A stretch of 63,650 nucleotides of DNA from SXXH01 sp041165735 (GTDB lineage: Bacteria; Planctomycetota; UBA1135; GCA-002686595). The DNA is taken from positions 1 to 63,650 of the forward strand of contig JBKDQQ010000119.1 in the NCBI GenBank assembly GCA_046341775.1, in the 5' to 3' direction. Each line of letters opens with the position of its first letter. The first letter of the stretch is position 1. The notes beneath the pieces are model-generated. The model was given only the letters and a program-made list of their open reading frames with translations. It ran no database searches and was not told the DNA's origin. The translations under genes were made by a program, and so were the position numbers. This document shows, in pieces, positions 1-7,781 of this stretch.

Positions 1-813
1 GCCGTAGTCCGCCAGCAACTGGCCGGCGAGCTTGGCTTCGGTGTCGGGGTAGTTCAGCGTCGAGGACGGCACGTGCGCCGGGAAGCCGTGCAGCTCGATC
101 GAGCCGCCGACGATGACCTGGCTGTCGTTGACGACGCCCAGGTACGAGCGCCCGTCGCTGGAGGCGACCTTGAACACGCCGCGCCGCGCGGGGTCGTCGG
201 ATTGGCCGATGCTCCAGTCGAGCTCGCTCGTGGAACCGGCCAGCGCCTGCAGCGGGCCGGATGCGTAGGCCACGCGTTGCGTCGTGGTCCACCCGCCGCC
301 GAGGTCGAACTGCGGCGGATTGCCGATCTTGATCGCGGTCGCGGCGTGGCTGGACGCGCAGGCGGCGCCGCCCGCCTGGGTGGCGGCCGTGGTCGACAGC
401 TCGGCGCGGCCGGCCATCGAACCCCACACGATGTACTCGAGGTCGAGTTCGAGCTCGACCGCCGCGCCGTCCTGCGTCCACGAGCCGGAGGCGCGCACGC
501 GCGAGGCGCCCACGGTCGCGGCCAGCTGCACCAGCTCGCTGAAGTCGCCGTCCCCGTCCACGTCGACGTAGACGCTGGCGCTCGAGCCTTGCTGCACGAT
601 GTTGAGCGTCAGCTCGCCCGCGGGGCCGCCGGGCAGCGCCTGTTCGCAGTCGGCCTCCAGCGCGCGCAGGCCGACGATCCAGGAGCCGGCCACGGGGGCG
701 GCCGACGACTCGCCGGGGTCGACGGGAGCGAAGTCCTTGCTGGTGTCGCAGGAGGCGCACAGCGCGGCGAGCAGGCCGGCGGCGACGGGAGCGCGGAGGC
801 GGCGGGTCTTCAT
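1..813 (-). CDS. Secreted lipoprotein of unknown function, C-terminus beyond window
   Basis: The frame stays open from the ATG at 813 to position 1, giving 271 codons and no stop, so the C-terminus lies outside the window. The N-terminus has basic residues, a short hydrophobic stretch and a cysteine in the context LCASC followed by D, which reads as a somewhat atypical lipobox. The mature part is rich in Gly, Asp and Ser and has an Asp-rich VDVDGDGDFSE segment that could bind calcium. I do not recognise a family. A TAGCCT hexamer sits 5 nt before the ATG, suggesting a leaderless transcript. The isocitrate-lyase-like gene lies upstream on the same strand, separated by a strong hairpin, so co-transcription is unlikely. 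Confidence 0.75.
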   Translation of the reverse strand, partial: MKTRRLRAPVAAGLLAALCASCDTSKDFAPVDPGESSAAPVAGSWIVGLRALEADCEQALPGGPAGELTLNIVQQGSSASVYVDVDGDGDFSELVQLAATVGASRVRASGSWTQDGAAVELELDLEYIVWGSMAGRAELSTTAATQAGGAACASSHAATAIKIGNPPQFDLGGGWTTTQRVAYASGPLQALAGSTSELDWSIGQSDDPARRGVFKVASSDGRSYLGVVNDSQVIVGGSIELHGFPAHVPSSTLNYPDTEAKLAGQLLADYG

Positions 814-898
814 GCCGAAGGCTAGCCGCGGGGGCGCGAGCGGGTCGGTCCGCGGAGCCGCCGCGAAGCAAGGGCGCGGCGCCGATCCGGAAACGCTT

Positions 899-933
899 GC
901 CGGGCGCGCAGGCCCTCGGCCTGCGCGCCCGGC
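899..933. terminator. Strong GC hairpin between two minus-strand genes
   Basis: Arms 899-914 and 918-933 are perfectly complementary (16 bp) around a 3-nt loop. It lies 27 bases past the stop of the isocitrate-lyase-like gene and before the lipoprotein gene, so it probably ends the former transcript. No T-run follows on the minus strand, so it is not a classical intrinsic terminator. Confidence 0.5.
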
Positions 934-958
934 TCGCCCGGAAGGAACTTCCGCCTCT

Positions 959-974
959 GTCAAGTGCGTTTGAC
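959..974. repeat. GTCAA-N6-TTGAC palindrome, site 1
   Basis: GTCAA (959-963), 6-nt spacer, TTGAC (970-974). The wider context TGTCAAG-N4-TTTGACGG is shared with site 4 (31357-31375) and, inverted, with site 3 (29022-29040). The site covers the last codons and the stop of the isocitrate-lyase-like gene. Confidence 0.7.
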
Positions 975-2144
975 GGCCGCGCGCGCGGCGCGGGCCCACG
1001 AATCGGCGCCGTCGCGCCGCTCGCGCGCCACGCCGTAGCCCTTGTCCTCGTGGGCCAGTTCGCGGTCGCGCAACCCGGACCACCCGCCGAGGCCCTGCAG
1101 CCGCAGTTGCGTGCCCAGCTCGAAGGCGGCGGCGTTGCGGGAGTGGAAGGTCGCGCGCGGCAGGAACTGCAGCGAGTAGCCGAGCTTCGCCAGCTCGCGC
1201 TGCCACCCGTCGAGGTCCTCGTCGGGCACGTGGCGCGCCCAATGGACCTCGGCCGGAACCTCGTAGGCGAGGATGCGGCCCGGGTGGCGGGCGCGCACCG
1301 CCGCGGCGAAGCGCGCCGCCTCCTCGAGGGATGGCCTTTCCGCCTGCAAGCAGACGATCTCGACCAGCGGAGCGGCCGCGAGCGCCCTCTGCACGGCGAA
1401 TTCCAGGCCGCCACGCACCGGGAACATGCCGTGCTCGTCGCGCTCGCCGGCGACGTGCGCGCGATCCCGCTCGTCGTGGTCGCTCGTCAAGTGCGTGGCG
1501 CGACCGGCCGCGCTGGACGCGACCAGGAGCAGCGGCACGCCTTCGACATCCGCCGACAGGCGCGCGGCGGCGATGCTGCCGACGAAGCCCTTGGTGCTCG
1601 TGATGGCGAGCCGACCGTCGATCCCGCCGGAGCTGCACCCGGCGCGATCGTCGATGCGCACCGCGGCGGCGCCCGCCTCGATGCGGGCGCGCACGGCCTC
1701 GACGACCTCGAGCGGGGCGCAGTTCGACACGGACACGTCCGACACGATCGGCGCGAGCCAGCGGACGGCGCGGTTGCCGGCGAGGTGCGCGGCCCTGTCG
1801 GCGTCGACGAGGGCGCGTTGCAAGCGCGCGACCACGCTGGTCTCGCACCAGCCGCGAGCCGACCATGGCGCCTGCTGCAGGCCTTCGGGCGCGGCGAGCA
1901 AGGTGCTGCACCCGGCGCGCACGAGCTGCAGCGCTTCGTCGGGAGAGCCCGTGCCGGGCGCGACGAGGCAGTCGCCGCGGCGCAGCAGGTCCCACAGGCG
2001 TTCGGCGCCGCGCGCGCTCAAGGTGTGCTCGATGCGCAGGGTGCCGGCGAGCCGCGCCACCTCTTCGGGGGCGTGCAGGCGCGCGATGTCCTGCCAACGG
2101 TCGTCGTGCGGGGGGCGGAGGTCGAGGTCGGAGCGTTCGATCAC
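960..2144 (-). CDS. Isocitrate lyase/PEP mutase superfamily protein with degenerate active site
   Basis: The 394-residue protein follows the isocitrate lyase plan along most of its length: the LxPIVxDxxVS-type strand near residue 132, the VEAVxARIEAGAAAVRIDD helix-strand, AAARLSADVEGVPLLLVA, and the C-terminal segments that in the active enzyme carry PSFNW and HSMWFNMF (here PAEVHW and HSRNAAAFELG). Where isocitrate lyase has the catalytic KKCGH, this protein reads CSSGG, so the catalytic Cys and His are gone, and the VARTDAD metal/substrate segment reads VASSAAG. It is therefore probably not an isocitrate lyase; it may be a pseudoenzyme or act on another substrate. Start is GTG with no clear ribosome binding site. 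No malate synthase gene is nearby. Confidence 0.8.
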   Translation of the reverse strand: MIERSDLDLRPPHDDRWQDIARLHAPEEVARLAGTLRIEHTLSARGAERLWDLLRRGDCLVAPGTGSPDEALQLVRAGCSTLLAAPEGLQQAPWSARGWCETSVVARLQRALVDADRAAHLAGNRAVRWLAPIVSDVSVSNCAPLEVVEAVRARIEAGAAAVRIDDRAGCSSGGIDGRLAITSTKGFVGSIAAARLSADVEGVPLLLVASSAAGRATHLTSDHDERDRAHVAGERDEHGMFPVRGGLEFAVQRALAAAPLVEIVCLQAERPSLEEAARFAAAVRARHPGRILAYEVPAEVHWARHVPDEDLDGWQRELAKLGYSLQFLPRATFHSRNAAAFELGTQLRLQGLGGWSGLRDRELAHEDKGYGVARERRDGADSWARAARAAVKRT

Positions 2145-2247
2145 GTGGGTCTCGCGTGGGTTGGAGGGCGCGGCGTGGCGAGTCCTCGAACCCTAGCCCC
2201 GCGGACGCGGCGGGGCCGCCAATCGGGCGGGGATCGGCGACGTCGCG

Positions 2248-2275
2248 CGCCGCGAAGGGAAAAAGCTTCGCGGCG
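2248..2275. promoter_or_regulatory. Perfect 10-bp hairpin with A-rich loop in divergent spacer
   Basis: Arms 2248-2257 and 2266-2275 are exact inverted repeats around the loop GGAAAAAG. It sits between the divergent isocitrate-lyase-like gene and the phosphodiesterase operon. It could be a regulator site or an RNA structure; the sequence alone does not decide. Confidence 0.35.
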
Positions 2276-2413
2276 GTGCTACGAAGCGGACGCGCGGCTC
2301 CGACCATGGATGCGCGCCGGCCGCGATGCGCGGGGCGCGACGCCACGCGCCGCTAACACCAACGCGCCCGGTTGGACGATACGATCAACCCGCGCCGTCC
2401 CGCGCGCGACCCC

Positions 2414-4534
2414 ATGCCGCCCAACTCGACGATGCGTCGACTGCTGCTGTGCGCTTGCGCGTCGGCGACCCTCGCCGGCAGCGCGCAGGCCTACATCGGC
2501 CCGGGGGCGGGCTTCGCCGCCGCGGGCTCCGTGCTGGTGCTGCTCGGCACCTTCCTGCTGGCCTTCGCCATCATCCTCGTGTGGCCGTTCAAGGCGGCCA
2601 TCCGCATGGTCACGGCTCCACGCCGCGGCAAGGCCAAGGTCAAGCGCGTGGTGGTCGTCGGGCTCGACGGCTTCGATCCGCGCAAGGCCAAGGAGTACAT
2701 GGACGCCGGGCGCCTGCCGAACCTCGCCAAGCTCGCCGCGGAAGGCAGCTTCGCCCCGCTCGCCACGGCCTGCCCGTCGATCTCGCCCGTCGCGTGGTCG
2801 ACCTTCGCCACCGGCACCGACGCGTCGCGCCACAACATCTACGACTTCCTCACCCGCGATCCGTGCTCGTACGCGCCGGTCCTGTCCTCGACGGACACCA
2901 AGGAGATCGAGCGGACGCTGAACCTCGGCTTCGGCCACGTGACGGTCGGCCACAAGCATGTGCACCGGCCGTTGCAGAAGAGCGTGCCGTTCTGGCACTA
3001 CTTGGGCGAGGCGCGCGTGTGGTCGTCGATCCTGCGCGTGCCGATCACCTTCCCGCCCAAGCCGTTCAAGAACGGAACGCTGCTGTCGGGCATGTGCGTG
3101 CCGGACCTCAAGGGCACGCAGGGCAGCTTCTCGTTCTGGTCGACGCGCCCGCGCCCGAAGGACGCGCACATCGGCGGCCAGCAGTACCAGGTCGTCGCGC
3201 GCAAGGGCGTCGTGAAGACGCACATCCACGGACCGCCCGGCAAGGACGGGCCGATGACCTGCCCGTTCACGGTCGACTTCAACGGCGCGAAGGCGCGCTT
3301 CGAGATCGGCGGAGAGTCGTGCGAGGTGGCGCGCGGCGAGTACACGCCGTGGCTGGTCGTGCCCTTCGATGGCGTGCAGGGCATCGTGCGCTTCTGCGTG
3401 CAGACCTGGGACGGCGACGACATCGGCATCTACGCCACGCCGGTCAACATCGACCCGAACGCGCCGGCGATGCCGATCTCGCACCCGTTCGTGTACTCGA
3501 TCTATCTCGCGAAGACGCTCGGTCCGTTCGCGACGCTGGGCCTCGCCGAGGACACCTGGGCCCTGAACGAGCGGGTGATCGACGAGCAGACCTTCCTGGA
3601 CCAGGCGTGGATCTACTGCGACGAGCGCAAGGCGCAACTGTGGAACGCGCTGGACAAGACCGAGAAGGGCTTCGTCGCGTGCGTGTTCGACACCAGCGAC
3701 CGCGTCAGCCACATGTTCTGGCGCACGCTCGACGCCTCGCACCCCGCCAACGAGGGCAAGGAGTTCGAGCGCTGGCGGAACGTGGTGCCGGAGACGTACG
3801 AGCGCATGGACAAGCTCGTGGGCGAGGTGCGCGCCAAGCTCGGCGACGATCCCGACACGGTGCTGATGGTGATCAGCGACCACGGCTTCGGCGACTTCCG
3901 CCGCGGCGTCAACCTGAACAGCTGGCTGCTCCGGAACGGCTACTTGTTCCTCAAGGAAGGCCACGAGACGAGCGGCGACTGGTTCGCGCAGGTCGACTGG
4001 AGCCGCACGAAGGCCTTCACGCTGGGGCTCACAGGACTGTTCCTCAACCGCAAGGGGCGGGAGAAGCACGGCATCGTCGAGCGCGACGAGGTCGCCTCGC
4101 TCGCGAAGGAGCTCAAGGACAAGCTGGAGGCGCTGGTCGATCCGAAGACGGGCGAGCGCTGCATCCGCGAAGTGTTCCTGACGCACGAGATCCACAGCGG
4201 TCCGTACGCGGACACGGCGCCGGAGCTGCTGATCGGGTACTTCGAGGGTTGGCGCCACTCGTGGGACTGCGCGACGGGCTCGGTGACGCGCGACGTCTTC
4301 GTCGACAACACGAAGAGCTGGTCCGGCGACCACTGCGTCGACCCGCGCCTCGTGCCGGGCGTGTTCTTCTGCAACAAGAAGATCGACGCCGCGCCGTCCT
4401 TGATGGACATCGCGCCCACCGTGCTCGACCTGTTCGGGCTCGAGGCCCCGCGCCACATGCAAGGCAAGGCCTTGTGGGCCGACGCGGGCGCGCGCGGGGC
4501 CGCGGCCGGGCGCGCCGAAGAGGTGCGCGCGTGA
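2414..4534 (+). CDS. Membrane-anchored alkaline-phosphatase-superfamily phosphodiesterase (type I NPP-like), copy A
   Basis: About 706 residues. The N-terminus has a signal-like segment, then a second hydrophobic stretch (residues about 35-56) and a basic stretch, so the enzyme is probably anchored in the membrane. The catalytic domain begins with VKRVVVVGLDGFDP, whose Asp is the first metal ligand of the family. SPVAWSTFATG carries the likely Thr nucleophile, VISDHGFGDF holds the second metal pair, and the C-terminal GVFF plus MDIAPTVLDLFG block is typical of the family. Substrate is unknown; relatives cleave phosphodiester or pyrophosphate bonds. ATGs at 2372, 2414 and 2432 are in frame; I prefer 2414 because a TACGAT box at 2378-2383 would start transcription just before it. 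The next gene overlaps the stop by four bases and encodes a paralogue. Confidence 0.85.
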   Translation: MPPNSTMRRLLLCACASATLAGSAQAYIGPGAGFAAAGSVLVLLGTFLLAFAIILVWPFKAAIRMVTAPRRGKAKVKRVVVVGLDGFDPRKAKEYMDAGRLPNLAKLAAEGSFAPLATACPSISPVAWSTFATGTDASRHNIYDFLTRDPCSYAPVLSSTDTKEIERTLNLGFGHVTVGHKHVHRPLQKSVPFWHYLGEARVWSSILRVPITFPPKPFKNGTLLSGMCVPDLKGTQGSFSFWSTRPRPKDAHIGGQQYQVVARKGVVKTHIHGPPGKDGPMTCPFTVDFNGAKARFEIGGESCEVARGEYTPWLVVPFDGVQGIVRFCVQTWDGDDIGIYATPVNIDPNAPAMPISHPFVYSIYLAKTLGPFATLGLAEDTWALNERVIDEQTFLDQAWIYCDERKAQLWNALDKTEKGFVACVFDTSDRVSHMFWRTLDASHPANEGKEFERWRNVVPETYERMDKLVGEVRAKLGDDPDTVLMVISDHGFGDFRRGVNLNSWLLRNGYLFLKEGHETSGDWFAQVDWSRTKAFTLGLTGLFLNRKGREKHGIVERDEVASLAKELKDKLEALVDPKTGERCIREVFLTHEIHSGPYADTAPELLIGYFEGWRHSWDCATGSVTRDVFVDNTKSWSGDHCVDPRLVPGVFFCNKKIDAAPSLMDIAPTVLDLFGLEAPRHMQGKALWADAGARGAAAGRAEEVRA

Positions 4535-6618
4535 GGTTGCCGCGCTGGACCGTGTGGCCCGCGCTGGGCGCGCTGGCCGTCTTCATCTCGCCCGCCGTGC
4601 CGATCAAGCCGTCGACGGACGCCGACGCTCCCGCCGCGCGCATGGCGGTGCTGGGCATCGACGGGCTCGATCCCGACGTCCTCGCCGAGGTGATGGCGCG
4701 CCATCCGGACCTGACGCGCAACTGGAAGCGCCTCGTCGACGCGAGCGGCATCCAGCGCCTCGGCACCTCGACTCCGCCGCAGAGCCCCGTGGCGTGGTCG
4801 AACTTCATCACCGGCCTCGATCCCGGCGGCCACGGCGTCTACGACTTCCTGCATCGCGATCCCACCACGCGCCTGCCCGTCTCGTCGATCACGAAGGGCG
4901 AGCCCGGCTCGATCATCCCCTTGTTCGACGGTTGGCAGCTGCCGCTCGGCGGCGACGAAGCGCCCAACCGCACGGGCAAGGCGTTCTGGACGCGCCTCGC
5001 GGAACAGGGCGTGCCGGCGGACATCTGGCGCATGCCGGCGAACTTCCCGGTGGAGCCCGCCGACGGCCTGAGCTTCTCGGGGATGATGACGCCCGCGGTG
5101 GACTCGGCCTACGGGCGCTACACGCTGTACACGACCAACGCCGCCGGCGGCGTGATCGGCCGCGAGGGGAACATCGTGCCGGTGCGCGAGTCGCAGGGCC
5201 GCATCGACACCGCGTTGGCGGGTCCGCCCAACCCGTTCCGCTCGGGCGCGGCCACGCAGGAGACGACGCCCTTGTCGATCTACGTCGATCGCGGCGCCAA
5301 GGCGTGCGCCGTCGAGCTCGGCGGCGAACGCATCGTGCTCGAGGTCGGCGAATGGAGCGAGTTCAAGCCCGCCACCTTCGGCCTGCTGCCGCTCTCGCTG
5401 TCGGATGTCTCCGGCATCGTGCGCTTCCACCTGAAGAGCATCGAGCCGCACGTCGAGCTGTACGTGTCGCCGGTGAACATCGACCCGCGCGCGCCCATCG
5501 CGCCGGTGTCGGAACCCGTCGAGGCCAGCGCGGAGGTCGCCGACGCCGTGGGCCTGTACTACACGCAAGGCATGCCCGAGGACGTCAACGCGGTGAAGGA
5601 CGGCGCGTTGGACGACCGCGAGTTCCTCGGGCAAGCCGACGTCGTGCACGACGAGGGCGTGCGCCTGATGGACCACGCCATCGCGAGGTGGAGGGCCAAT
5701 CCGCGCGGAGGCTTCCTGTTCTTCTACATGTCGGGCGTGGACTTGTGCGGCCACATGCTGTGGCGCCACCACGACGAAGGGCATCCGCACCACGACGCCG
5801 AGTTCGCGCGCGGTTCCACCGAGGACTGGTCGAAGCGTCCGGGCAGCACGTGGAAGGACATCGTCGAGGACCTGTACCTGCGGATGGATCCGCTGGTCGG
5901 GCGCCTGCTCGACGCGGCCGGCCCGGACGACGTCGTGGTCGTCATGAGCGACCACGGCTTCGCCAGCTACCGCCGCAAGTTCAGCCTCAACACATGGCTG
6001 CTGGAGCAAGGCTACCTCGTCCTGCGGGAAGGCCGCGCGAAGGAGCTGCCCGAGGGCGATCCCGCGCGCTCGCCGGTGTCCTTCGACGCGGTGGACTGGA
6101 CGCGCACGCGCGCCTACGGCCTCGGCTTCAACGGGCTGTACCTGAACCAGCGCGGGCGGGAACTCGACGATCCGACCACGAGCGAGGACGAGTCCGGCAT
6201 CGTCGCGCCCGGCGCGGAGAGCGTCGCGCTGCTCGCGGAGTTGAAGGCGAAGCTCGAGGCGCTGCGCGACGAGGACGGCGCGCGAGTCGTGCTGCGCGCC
6301 GACCTCGCCACGGACTGCTACAGCGGGCCGCGCGTGGCCGAGGCGCCCGACATCGTCGTCGGGTACAACGAGAACTACGGGAACTCGGACGAGGCGTCCT
6401 CGGGGCGCATCCCGCACGAGGTCCTGTGCGACAACGACAAGGGAGGGACCTTCAACGGCAGCCACCTGATGGCGCCCGAGGTGGTCGAGGGGACGATCCT
6501 CGCCAACCGCCGCGTGCGCCCGGGCGCCCACCGCCTGGAGGACCTCACCGTGGAAGTGCTGCGGCGCCATGGCGTCGCCATCCCGCCCGAGTTGAAGGGC
6601 AAGCCAGTGCTGGAGTGA
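4531..6618 (+). CDS. Alkaline-phosphatase-superfamily phosphodiesterase, copy B
   Basis: GTG start overlaps the previous stop (GTGA), giving a 695-residue paralogue of copy A. One hydrophobic N-terminal segment (residues about 7-25) suggests a signal anchor. Family landmarks are MAVLGIDGLDP (metal Asp), SPVAWSNFITG (Asn replaces the residue seen as Thr in copy A, with Ser and Thr adjacent), a YMSGVDLCGHMLW segment, VVMSDHGFASYRRKFSLN and the C-terminal GSHLMAPEVVEGTILANR. The differing nucleophile region hints that the copies have different substrates or that one is catalytically altered. Tight translational coupling of A and B suggests they work together, perhaps on exported glycans or lipids; that role is inference. 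Confidence 0.85.
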   Translation: MRLPRWTVWPALGALAVFISPAVPIKPSTDADAPAARMAVLGIDGLDPDVLAEVMARHPDLTRNWKRLVDASGIQRLGTSTPPQSPVAWSNFITGLDPGGHGVYDFLHRDPTTRLPVSSITKGEPGSIIPLFDGWQLPLGGDEAPNRTGKAFWTRLAEQGVPADIWRMPANFPVEPADGLSFSGMMTPAVDSAYGRYTLYTTNAAGGVIGREGNIVPVRESQGRIDTALAGPPNPFRSGAATQETTPLSIYVDRGAKACAVELGGERIVLEVGEWSEFKPATFGLLPLSLSDVSGIVRFHLKSIEPHVELYVSPVNIDPRAPIAPVSEPVEASAEVADAVGLYYTQGMPEDVNAVKDGALDDREFLGQADVVHDEGVRLMDHAIARWRANPRGGFLFFYMSGVDLCGHMLWRHHDEGHPHHDAEFARGSTEDWSKRPGSTWKDIVEDLYLRMDPLVGRLLDAAGPDDVVVVMSDHGFASYRRKFSLNTWLLEQGYLVLREGRAKELPEGDPARSPVSFDAVDWTRTRAYGLGFNGLYLNQRGRELDDPTTSEDESGIVAPGAESVALLAELKAKLEALRDEDGARVVLRADLATDCYSGPRVAEAPDIVVGYNENYGNSDEASSGRIPHEVLCDNDKGGTFNGSHLMAPEVVEGTILANRRVRPGAHRLEDLTVEVLRRHGVAIPPELKGKPVLE

Positions 6619-6624
6619 CACGAC

Positions 6625-6822
6625 ATGTTCGGATCCGACAACAAGGTGAAGCTGGACAAGGACCTGATCGCGCGCATCAAGAAGATCGCGGCGGTGGCGG
6701 GCTACGCCTCGCACGAGGAGTTCATCCAGCACGTGCTGGAGCGCGAACTCGAGAAGTTCGAGGGCGCCGACTCCGACGCCGCCATCACCGAGAAGCTCAA
6801 GGGCCTCGGCTACATCTCCTGA
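6625..6822 (+). CDS. 65-residue ribbon-helix-helix-like small protein
   Basis: The gene starts 6 nt after the second phosphodiesterase. The sequence reads as strand (NKVKLD), helix (KDLIARIKKIAAVAGY), turn, helix (HEEFIQHVLERELEKFE), which matches the ribbon-helix-helix layout of CopG/MetJ-type proteins, followed by a short tail ending LKGLGYIS. It may be a small regulator of this operon or a partner of the enzymes. The tail resembles the ends of some planctomycete sulfatase-like proteins, which could also mean a detached C-terminal element. No transmembrane segment or signal peptide. Confidence 0.7.
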   Translation: MFGSDNKVKLDKDLIARIKKIAAVAGYASHEEFIQHVLERELEKFEGADSDAAITEKLKGLGYIS

Positions 6823-6862
6823 CCACGCAGGCACGCCGCGCGCCGATGGGCGCGTCCGCGGC

Positions 6863-7717
6863 ATGAACGCGCTCAACCAAGCCACCACCGCGTTGTTCGA
6901 CTGGCTGCTCTGGCTGCCGGAGCAGCTGGGTCGCGTCTTCGCGTTGTGCTTCGCCAGCGCGGTCTTCGGCGTGTTCGCGCTGTGGGTCTTCAAGCACGTC
7001 TCGCCCCAGCGCCGCATCAAGGCCGCCAAGGAGCGCATCAAGGCGCACCTGATCGAGATCCGCATCTGGCAGGACGACCTGCGCATCGTCGGCGTCGCCA
7101 TCGGCAAGGTGCTGGGGCGCAACCTGCAGTACCTGGCGCTCAACTTGACGCCGTTCCTGCCGCTGTTCCTGCCCTTCGCGCTGGTCGTGGCGCAGTTCGT
7201 CGTGCGCTACGGCTTCGCGCCGGTGCCGACGACCCCGCGCGGCATGGAGCGCCTCGCGGGCGGCGGCACGACCATCGACATCCAACTGGCGCCGGCGCAC
7301 GCCTCGCGCGCCGGCGAGTTGAAGCTCGTGCTGCCCTCCGGCGTCGAGCAGGTCTCGCCGCTCGTGGTCAACGCGCGCGACGGACGAGCCTTCGTCGAGG
7401 TCGTCGCGCGCGAGCCGGGCGTGCACGAACTCGTCTTCGAGCTGGGCGACGCGCGCGAGACGAAGCTGCTGGCCGCGGGCGACGCTGCTCCGCGCACGAT
7501 CCAGGGCGAGCGCGGTTCGGGCTTCGTCGACGCGCTCCTGTGGCCGGCCGAACCGGCGTTCGCGGCCGATTCGCCCTTCGTGCGCATCAGGCACGGCCAG
7601 CCCGACGCCGACCTCGGCTGGCTGCCGGGCGGCCCCGGCGGCATCGTGCTGTCCTTCCTCGTCCTGTCGATGCTCGCGGGCGCCTTGGCCATCAAGCCGC
7701 TCAAGGTCCAGATCTGA
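6863..7717 (+). CDS. Three-segment membrane protein of unknown function
   Basis: 284 residues. Hydrophobic segments lie at about 20-44, 90-116 and 258-277. Between the first two is a strongly basic amphipathic stretch (KHVSPQRRIKAAKERIKAHL), likely cytoplasmic; between the second and third is a beta-rich region of about 135 residues, likely periplasmic, ending in a single exit helix. I do not recognise a family. The TM1/basic helix/TM2 start is loosely reminiscent of the Oxa1/DUF106 group, but the large periplasmic insert and lone last helix do not fit well. As last gene of the phosphodiesterase operon it may present or transport their substrate. Confidence 0.65.
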   Translation: MNALNQATTALFDWLLWLPEQLGRVFALCFASAVFGVFALWVFKHVSPQRRIKAAKERIKAHLIEIRIWQDDLRIVGVAIGKVLGRNLQYLALNLTPFLPLFLPFALVVAQFVVRYGFAPVPTTPRGMERLAGGGTTIDIQLAPAHASRAGELKLVLPSGVEQVSPLVVNARDGRAFVEVVAREPGVHELVFELGDARETKLLAAGDAAPRTIQGERGSGFVDALLWPAEPAFAADSPFVRIRHGQPDADLGWLPGGPGGIVLSFLVLSMLAGALAIKPLKVQI

Positions 7718-7767
7718 GGCTTGCGGCTCCCGCGCGCGGCGCGCCTCCGGCCCGCGCGGCGCGGTGG

Positions 7768-7773
7768 TACAAG
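7768..7773 (+). promoter_or_regulatory. -10-like TACAAG 8 nt before start of 7782 gene
   Basis: TACAAG followed by 8 nt and the ATG at 7782; no Shine-Dalgarno sequence lies between. Consistent with a leaderless transcript; part of the recurrent pattern described in the findings. Confidence 0.4.
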
Positions 7774-7781
7774 ATTGGGGC

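Noticed and set aside
1486..1496. CGTCAAGTGCGT inside the isocitrate-lyase-like gene as another copy of the palindrome
   Set aside because: It equals the left half and spacer of site 1 but lacks the right half-site.
2279..7143. Long minus-strand open frames (727 and 1067 codons) opposite the phosphodiesterase genes
   Set aside because: They mirror strong protein genes in GC-rich DNA, are dominated by Arg, Ala, His and Val, and show no domain; the plus-strand frames carry clear enzyme motifs.
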